DNA from: Pseudomonas botevensis
GTDB taxonomy: Bacteria > Pseudomonadota > Gammaproteobacteria > Pseudomonadales > Pseudomonadaceae
Length of the DNA stretch: 58,934 nucleotides
Assembly (NCBI RefSeq): GCF_019145475.1
Contig: NZ_JAHTKI010000029.1
Location: 1 to 58,934 of the forward strand
Reading direction: 5' to 3'
The translations under genes were made by a program, and so were the position numbers. A model generated the notes under the pieces. The model saw only the letters and a program-made list of their open reading frames with translations, ran no database searches and was not told the origin of the DNA. This document shows, piece by piece, positions 54,089-58,934 of the stretch (positions are counted from its first letter, which is position 1; every line of letters starts with the position of its first letter).

Positions 54089-55330
54089 ATGGACGCGAAT
54101 GATGCACTGCAGTTGAACGGCCCGCTGCTGCTGGAACAGATTCGGGCGCTCGGGCAGCTTGGGGTGGATGCCGAGCATGGCGGGCGGACGCGAATCGCGC
54201 TTTCCGACGCCGAAAAGGTGGGCCGCGATCTGCTCGTCGACTGGATGCACACGTTGGGCCTGGAGGTACAGGTTGATCGCATCGGCAATATCTTCGGTAC
54301 GTTGCGTGGGGCGAACCCTTCACGCCCGCTCATGATGGGATCGCACATCGACACCGTCACCAACGCCGGTGCGCTCGATGGCTGCTATGGCGTATTGGCG
54401 GGGTTGGCGGTCATTCGGGCATTTCGTGCAGCGGGTGTGGTTCCCCAGCGATCCATCACGGTCGGCGCCTTCACTAATGAAGAAGGCGTGCGCTATCAGC
54501 CGGACATGATGGGCTCGCTGGTGTACGCCGGTGGTATGTCGGTGGACGCAGCGCTGGACACCCTTGGCACCGATGGCACCCGCCTGGGGGATGAGCTGGA
54601 GCGCATCGGTTACGCCGGCACACTGGAGCCGGGCACCATCGTGCCCCATGAATACATCGAGCTGCATATCGAGCAGGGGCCGATTCTCGAGGCCGAGAAC
54701 ACCTTGATTGGCGTGGTCGAGAATCTGCAAGGCATTTCCTGGCAACAAGTCGAAGTCAAAGGCAATGCCAACCACGCCGGTACGACGCCGACTCGTCTGC
54801 GCCACGACGCGGGATTCGTGGCCTGCTCGATTGTCGCTGAACTGCGGGCGATTGCCGAGGATGCCGGTTCGACGCTCGCCACCGTGGGCTGCATGAAGTT
54901 CGAGCCGGATGTGATCAACGTCATTCCACGCAAGGCAACGTTCACGGTCGACCTGCGTGACCCGGATGAAGGCCGGTTGGTCAACGCTGAACGTCGCTTG
55001 AGCCAATACCTGGACGACATCGCGGAGCGCGAAGGGGTGAGCATTACCACCGAGCGCCTGGTGCGCTTTCAGCCGGTGATGTTCAACGCCGGGCTGGCGA
55101 ATGAAATCGAAGCCTCGGCCAAGCGCCTGGGTTTCTCCAGTCGGCGGATGACCTCCGGGGCCGGCCACGATGCGCAGATGATCGCCCGCATTGCGCCCGC
55201 CGCGATGATCTTCGTGCCCAGCCGCGGCGGCATCAGCCACAACCCGCGCGAACACACCGACGACGATCAATTGATTCAGGGCGCTCAGGTATTGCTCGAT
55301 GTTGTCAGTCGCCGCCTGAACGCCCGTTGA
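54089..55330 (+). CDS. M20-family amidase/carbamoylase (Zn-dependent hydrolase)
   Basis: Protein of 413 aa of the hydantoinase/carbamoylase group (N-carbamoyl-L-amino-acid hydrolase, allantoate amidohydrolase). Zinc ligands are visible: H86 and D88 in GSHIDTV, D97 in GALDG, E131-E132 in NEEG and H193 in LHIEQGP; the dimer motif NHAGTTP and the tail RGGISHNPREHTDDD are also present. It removes carbamoyl or ureido groups from amino acids, releasing CO2 and ammonia. ATG 54089 has AGGAG 6 nt upstream. Followed after 78 nt by the diaminopropionate lyase; E. coli ygeX and ygeY show a similar pairing. Confidence 0.9.
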   Translation: MDANDALQLNGPLLLEQIRALGQLGVDAEHGGRTRIALSDAEKVGRDLLVDWMHTLGLEVQVDRIGNIFGTLRGANPSRPLMMGSHIDTVTNAGALDGCYGVLAGLAVIRAFRAAGVVPQRSITVGAFTNEEGVRYQPDMMGSLVYAGGMSVDAALDTLGTDGTRLGDELERIGYAGTLEPGTIVPHEYIELHIEQGPILEAENTLIGVVENLQGISWQQVEVKGNANHAGTTPTRLRHDAGFVACSIVAELRAIAEDAGSTLATVGCMKFEPDVINVIPRKATFTVDLRDPDEGRLVNAERRLSQYLDDIAEREGVSITTERLVRFQPVMFNAGLANEIEASAKRLGFSSRRMTSGAGHDAQMIARIAPAAMIFVPSRGGISHNPREHTDDDQLIQGAQVLLDVVSRRLNAR

Positions 55331-55408
55331 GTCCGAATTTTCATGCCTGCCCGCTGAGCGCCCTTCAGCGGCAACGGCGTCCTGATGCCTGTTTGAAAGG
55401 AGTTGCCC

Positions 55409-56614
55409 ATGTTGATCGCAAACCCCAAAGCGACCCGCCAGCCGTACCCGGATTCGTTGAAGTCGGTCATGAACATCGAAAAGGCAGGGGAGAGCCGTCA
55501 GTGGTTGTCCCGCTGGGCACGTTTGAATGCCGGTGCAACGCCGCTCTATTCGTTGCCCGATCTGGCGCATGAACTCGGCGTTGCGCAGTTTCTGGTCAAA
55601 GATGAATCCGTACGTTCCGAACTCGGTAGCTTCAAGGCGTTGGGCGCGCCTGTTGCGCTGGTGCGTTTGATCCTGAGGACGTTCCCTGAACAGTGTTTCG
55701 ACCCACGCGGGTTGCTGGATGGCAAGTATGCTGCTGCGCTGGCGGACTTCACGGTCATCAGCGCCACTGACGGCAATCACGGCAAAGGGTTGGCGGCGGC
55801 CGCGCAGAGTATCGGTTGCCGTTGTGTCATCGTGATTCATGCCCATGTCAGCGTCGAGCGCGAAGAGGCGATTGCCGCCTATGGCGCGCAGATCATCCGG
55901 ATCGAGGGCAACTACGACGAATCGGTAGCCGAGGCGGCTGCGCTGGCGATGCGCAACGACTGGATTGTCGTCTCGGACACGTCCTATGAGGGCTACGAAG
56001 TGATTCCCCGGGATGTCATGCAGGGTTACGGCACCCTGGCGGCGGAAATCATCGAAGCGGCGGCACCGGTTTTCACTCATGTCTTTTTACAGGGCGGGGT
56101 CGGTGGTCTGGCGGCGGGCGTTTCCAGTTACTTCTGGGAGCATGACGGCAAGGAGCGCCCTATCTTTGTCATGGTTGAGCCGCAGCAGGCCGATTGCCTG
56201 TTCCAGAGCGCCCTGGCCGGCAAGGCGTCGAGCGCGACCGGTTCGGTGGACTCGGTGATGGCCGGGCTGGCCTGTGGCGAGACGTCTGCGCTGGCCTGGC
56301 GCTTTCTTGAACCGTGCGTGGACTTCTTCATGACGATCAGCGATGGCGAAGCGGTGGCCGCCATGCGTCGTCTGGCGGCTGGCAGCGAGCGTGATATTCC
56401 ATTGGTTGCCGGTGAGTCCGGCGTGGCCGGGCTGGCGGGTCTGGTACGTTTGGTCAGGGACGGGCGCGCGGCGGACGTCGGTCTCGACGCGAACTCGCGG
56501 GTGCTGATTATCAGCACCGAAGGCGCAACGGCTCCGGGGGTGTATGCCGAGCTGGTGGGGGAGTCCGCTACGGCGGTTCTGGCCCGGCAAACCGCCTGGG
56601 TTTTGAAGCGTTGA
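55409..56614 (+). CDS. 2,3-Diaminopropionate ammonia-lyase
   Basis: Protein of 401 aa, fold type II PLP enzyme. The Schiff-base Lys is K76 in SELGSFKALGA; SATDGNHGKGLAAAA binds PLP phosphate-side, and DTSYEGYEVIPRDVMQGYGT, LQGGVGGLAAGV are diagnostic of diaminopropionate lyase (YgeX-like). It converts 2,3-diaminopropionate to pyruvate and two ammonia. AGGAG is 6 nt before ATG 55409, preferred over TTG 55403. With the hydrolase upstream it suggests use of a ureido- or diamino-acid as carbon and nitrogen source. Confidence 0.92.
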   Translation: MLIANPKATRQPYPDSLKSVMNIEKAGESRQWLSRWARLNAGATPLYSLPDLAHELGVAQFLVKDESVRSELGSFKALGAPVALVRLILRTFPEQCFDPRGLLDGKYAAALADFTVISATDGNHGKGLAAAAQSIGCRCVIVIHAHVSVEREEAIAAYGAQIIRIEGNYDESVAEAAALAMRNDWIVVSDTSYEGYEVIPRDVMQGYGTLAAEIIEAAAPVFTHVFLQGGVGGLAAGVSSYFWEHDGKERPIFVMVEPQQADCLFQSALAGKASSATGSVDSVMAGLACGETSALAWRFLEPCVDFFMTISDGEAVAAMRRLAAGSERDIPLVAGESGVAGLAGLVRLVRDGRAADVGLDANSRVLIISTEGATAPGVYAELVGESATAVLARQTAWVLKR

Positions 56615-56709
56615 GCGAGTACGCGCCGTCCCTGCCGCCCATTCGCTGAGCCAAGGCTAGCGTCAGGCAGGAATGCGGCTGTCCGGATTCAACCCGGATG
56701 GCCGCATCG

Positions 56710-57612
56710 TTATCCGGGTGCTGTGCCTTGTTGCAGCAGCCACTCCTTGAATGTCTGCGCAGCCTCGGAGAGCGGGCGGCTTGCATCATGAACGACGAAC
56801 TCGGCGAATCCGGTGTCCGCCGCAAACCCGGTAACCCGTACCAGTTCACCTTTTCTTACCGCATCCGCGGCCATGAAGTCCCAGGCCAGGCTGATACCGG
56901 CCCCTTGGAGCGTCGCCGCGTAAGTCAGCGTAAGCTGGTTGAACGTCGGGGCAGACTTGGGCGATTGGTAGACGTGGTCGAAGTGGGCGAACCAATCCTT
57001 CCACTCCATGCAATCCCATGCCGATGACAACTGAATGAGCGGCAGGTCCGCCAGCGCTTGCAGCGTTGAGGCATCGGCTCCCGGGGTGCCGGGGCGAGCA
57101 ACCGGGTAAACCACTTCGGGAATGAACGGGGTGGCGGCAAGGTTCGGCCAGTCACCCTTTCCGTAGAGGATCGCGACGTCGCAGTCCGGCACCATGAACG
57201 GCAGGATGTCATTGGTGGCGTTGACGTTGACGGTGATTTCAGGATGGATCGCGCTGAAGCCGAGCAGTCGCGGAAACAACCAGAACTGCGACACGGCATG
57301 TGTCGCCAGAACGGTGACCGTATTCGCTGCGCGGGTCGTGCGGACCCGTTGTCCCGCCGCATGGATGCGATGCAGGGCCGGCAGCACTTCGTCGTGGTAG
57401 AGCCGGCCTGAGGTGGTGAGCTTCACGCCGCGTGCCTGGCGGGTGAACAGTTCAACCTCCAACGTCTGTTCAAGTGTCCGGATCTGCTTGCTGACCGCGC
57501 TTTGCGTGACACAAAGCTCGTCTGCCGCGCGGGTGAAACTCTCCAGACGAGCCACGGACTCGAAGGCGACAAGTGTGTCGAGCGGCGGCATGTGCCGAAA
57601 ACGTCCAACCAT
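56710..57612 (-). CDS. LysR-family regulator, GcvA-like
   Basis: Protein of 300 aa. Helix-turn-helix at about 12-70 (LVAFESVARLESFTRAADELCVTQSAVSKQIRTLEQ, quoted in part) and an effector domain with the GcvA/AmpR pattern (LATHAVSQFWLFPRLLGF, DCDVAILYGKGDWP, QLSSAWDCMEWKDWF). Divergent from the EamA exporter by 109 nt, the classical LysR layout, so the exporter is its likely target. It also converges on the lyase gene. Confidence 0.92.
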   Translation of the reverse strand: MVGRFRHMPPLDTLVAFESVARLESFTRAADELCVTQSAVSKQIRTLEQTLEVELFTRQARGVKLTTSGRLYHDEVLPALHRIHAAGQRVRTTRAANTVTVLATHAVSQFWLFPRLLGFSAIHPEITVNVNATNDILPFMVPDCDVAILYGKGDWPNLAATPFIPEVVYPVARPGTPGADASTLQALADLPLIQLSSAWDCMEWKDWFAHFDHVYQSPKSAPTFNQLTLTYAATLQGAGISLAWDFMAADAVRKGELVRVTGFAADTGFAEFVVHDASRPLSEAAQTFKEWLLQQGTAPG

Positions 57613-57721
57613 TTCGATACTCGTGAGGTATGCCGTAAGGGAATGGCAGTATGCGCCGTTTTCGTTAGAGTCGTCCGCCTGTTGACACTAGCATTGGGGA
57701 ATTCTTCAGAGGTGAATCACG

Positions 57722-58669
57722 ATGCGCAGAGCAATAGTCCATGCCGGAATGGCTGGCGCAATATGGGGCGCGGTAATCGTTATTCCGTCGCTGATTCCCG
57801 ATGTTCATCCGGTGGTCATCAGTTGTGCGCGGTTTTTGTTGTACGGACTGTTCGCTGCTGCTCTTGCGTTGCCACGAGCCAGGCAACTCCTGGCGCGATT
57901 GAATCGGCGCGACGTACTGCTTTTGCTTGAGCTGGCGCTGACTGGAAACGTCGTGTACTTCATCCTTCTGAGCGCGGCGGTCCAGTTTGCGGGAGTCGCC
58001 ATCGCGTCATTGATCAATGGCTTGATCCCTGTGGCAATCATGCTCATGGGGCGGCGATCGAGCGATGGTCAATCCGGCTCGATGCTCATTTCCATGGCTT
58101 TTATCTGTGCCGGGATTGCATGGATCAACCTTCCCGCGATCATGCAAATCGTCAACGGTCAGGGCAATGGTGATAAAGCGTTCGGCGCATTACTGGCGCT
58201 GCTGGGCGTGCTTTCCTGGTCATGGTTCGCGTTGCGCAATGCCCGGCAAATGAAAACGCTGCGCTTCAGTCCGAGTGAGTGGTCGACGTTGCAGGGCATG
58301 GTGACGGGGGCGGTTGCGCTTTTCATTACGCTGGCGGTGTGCATTTTCCAGCCGCAACTTTTACCCACCGGTTTAAGCGGTGAACGTCTATCGGTGTTTG
58401 CTCTGACGATCCTGTTCCTGGCCATAGGGGGATCGTGGATGGCCAATGGTCTGTGGAACTCCGCAGCGCAGCGCCTCCCGATCGCGATCAGCGGGCAGAT
58501 GATCGTCTTCGAAACGCTATGCGCGTTGCTTTATAGCTACATCATCGCGAGGGCTTTACCCAGCCCCAATGAGGCGGTCGGTATTTTGCTGGTGTTGGGA
58601 GGTGTCGCCTGGACATTGGACGCGCAGGCAAGGCGTGCTGCGCAGGTGCGGCGGCAATTGGCAGGATGA
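57722..58669 (+). CDS. EamA (DMT) family exporter
   Basis: Protein of 315 aa with ten predicted membrane helices in two EamA repeats. Opens MRRAIVHAGMAGAIWGAVIVIPSLIPDVHP, quoted in part, with the helix-1 motif AxxWGxxxV of the family. Such proteins export amino acids or other metabolites; the substrate is not readable. GAGGTG is 8-9 nt before the ATG. TTGACA at 57680 may be its -35 hexamer. Confidence 0.9.
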   Translation: MRRAIVHAGMAGAIWGAVIVIPSLIPDVHPVVISCARFLLYGLFAAALALPRARQLLARLNRRDVLLLLELALTGNVVYFILLSAAVQFAGVAIASLINGLIPVAIMLMGRRSSDGQSGSMLISMAFICAGIAWINLPAIMQIVNGQGNGDKAFGALLALLGVLSWSWFALRNARQMKTLRFSPSEWSTLQGMVTGAVALFITLAVCIFQPQLLPTGLSGERLSVFALTILFLAIGGSWMANGLWNSAAQRLPIAISGQMIVFETLCALLYSYIIARALPSPNEAVGILLVLGGVAWTLDAQARRAAQVRRQLAG

Positions 58670-58731
58670 AGTGGTTAGCGGGCATGGGCGTGTCGTTAGA
58701 GTCTCATTGGCGTTGGGCGGGGCGCGCGCAT

Positions 58732-58749
58732 GCTTCTATATATAGAAGC
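58732..58749. repeat. Perfect 18-bp palindrome GCTTCTATATATAGAAGC
   Basis: Self-complementary over 18 bp, 62 nt after the EamA stop and 51 nt before the rRNA-type promoter. No T-run follows. It could be a hairpin end for eamA mRNA or a protein site upstream of the rrn promoter. The rest of 58670-58800 shows no gene. Confidence 0.6.
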
Positions 58750-58800
58750 GCCAGGGTTCAGCCTTTCTGCAACCTGTTGAAATAAAAGTGAAATTAACGG

Positions 58801-58828
58801 TTGACGGCAGATTCAGGAGGTCTATAAT
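58801..58828 (+). promoter_or_regulatory. Strong stable-RNA promoter, probably rrn P1
   Basis: TTGACG, 16-nt spacer, TATAAT, then a GC-rich discriminator (TCGCCCC), with an AT-rich UP-like stretch just upstream (58778-58798). This is the layout of sigma-70 promoters of rRNA and tRNA genes under stringent control. The transcribed leader (58835 to the end) matches my memory of the region 5' of Pseudomonas 16S genes, so an rRNA operon should begin some hundred bases past the right edge. Confidence 0.8.
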
Positions 58829-58934
58829 TCGCCCCACTTCCGGCGCAGTCGAAACGGAAAACTCCTTGAGATTCAACGAGTTAGACGGTTTTAGACGGCG
58901 GATCGCTTCAGTTCATCGAAGCCTGGAAGGCGTT

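Overview
The window is GC-rich (about 60-65% by eye) Gram-negative DNA that reads as a chromosome of the Pseudomonas fluorescens group. The reasons are the end of a cyclic-lipopeptide NRPS with tandem thioesterases followed by macAB and a LuxR-type gene, glcDEF, an E. coli-like ProP, many MFS exporters, REP-like palindromes, and a stable-RNA promoter at the right edge that I recognise as the distal promoter of a Pseudomonas rRNA operon. Neither edge is a natural boundary: the first NRPS gene enters from the left, and the rRNA leader leaves on the right.

Layout. 1-14.6 kb: last part of a lipopeptide NRPS gene (Ser module), the terminal NRPS gene (Leu module, branched aliphatic module, two TE domains), macA, macB and a convergent luxR. 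14.6-20.1 kb: small glycosyltransferase, small conserved protein, hemerythrin, large CHASE4-like/PAS/GGDEF/EAL protein, then an AT-richer patch with a 32-codon gene and short repeats. 20.1-25.5 kb: glcDEF (glycolate oxidase) and proP (osmolyte uptake). 25.7-35.7 kb: VOC protein, MFS, cupin, a dicarboxylate/amino-acid symporter with a two-domain Asp/Glu racemase and divergent LysR, an HxlR/SDR pair, then MFS and zinc alcohol dehydrogenase. 36-43.6 kb: diguanylate cyclase, MFS plus ArsB-like carrier, AraC and SDR, TspO and esterase.

43.6-49.8 kb is the most unusual part. A six-gene minus-strand operon encodes, in transcription order, a methyltransferase, a stand-alone adenylate-forming ligase, a second SAM-type protein with a degenerate motif I, an acyl-CoA-dehydrogenase-fold oxidase/monooxygenase, a solitary ectoine-synthase (EctC)-like cupin with its iron ligands in place, and an MFS exporter. 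No EctA, EctB, PKS, NRPS or carrier protein lies beside it. I read it as a compact, possibly undescribed pathway for a small cyclised, modified amino-acid-type metabolite.

50.2-58.9 kb: a Gfo/Idh sugar dehydrogenase, a TonB siderophore receptor with a Fur-like box, an Lrp regulator divergent from a carbamoylase-type hydrolase and a diaminopropionate ammonia-lyase (probable catabolism of a ureido/diamino acid), a LysR/EamA pair, and the rRNA-type promoter. Coordinates follow the start codon I judged best from the Shine-Dalgarno context; where this differs from the longest reading frame the reason is given.
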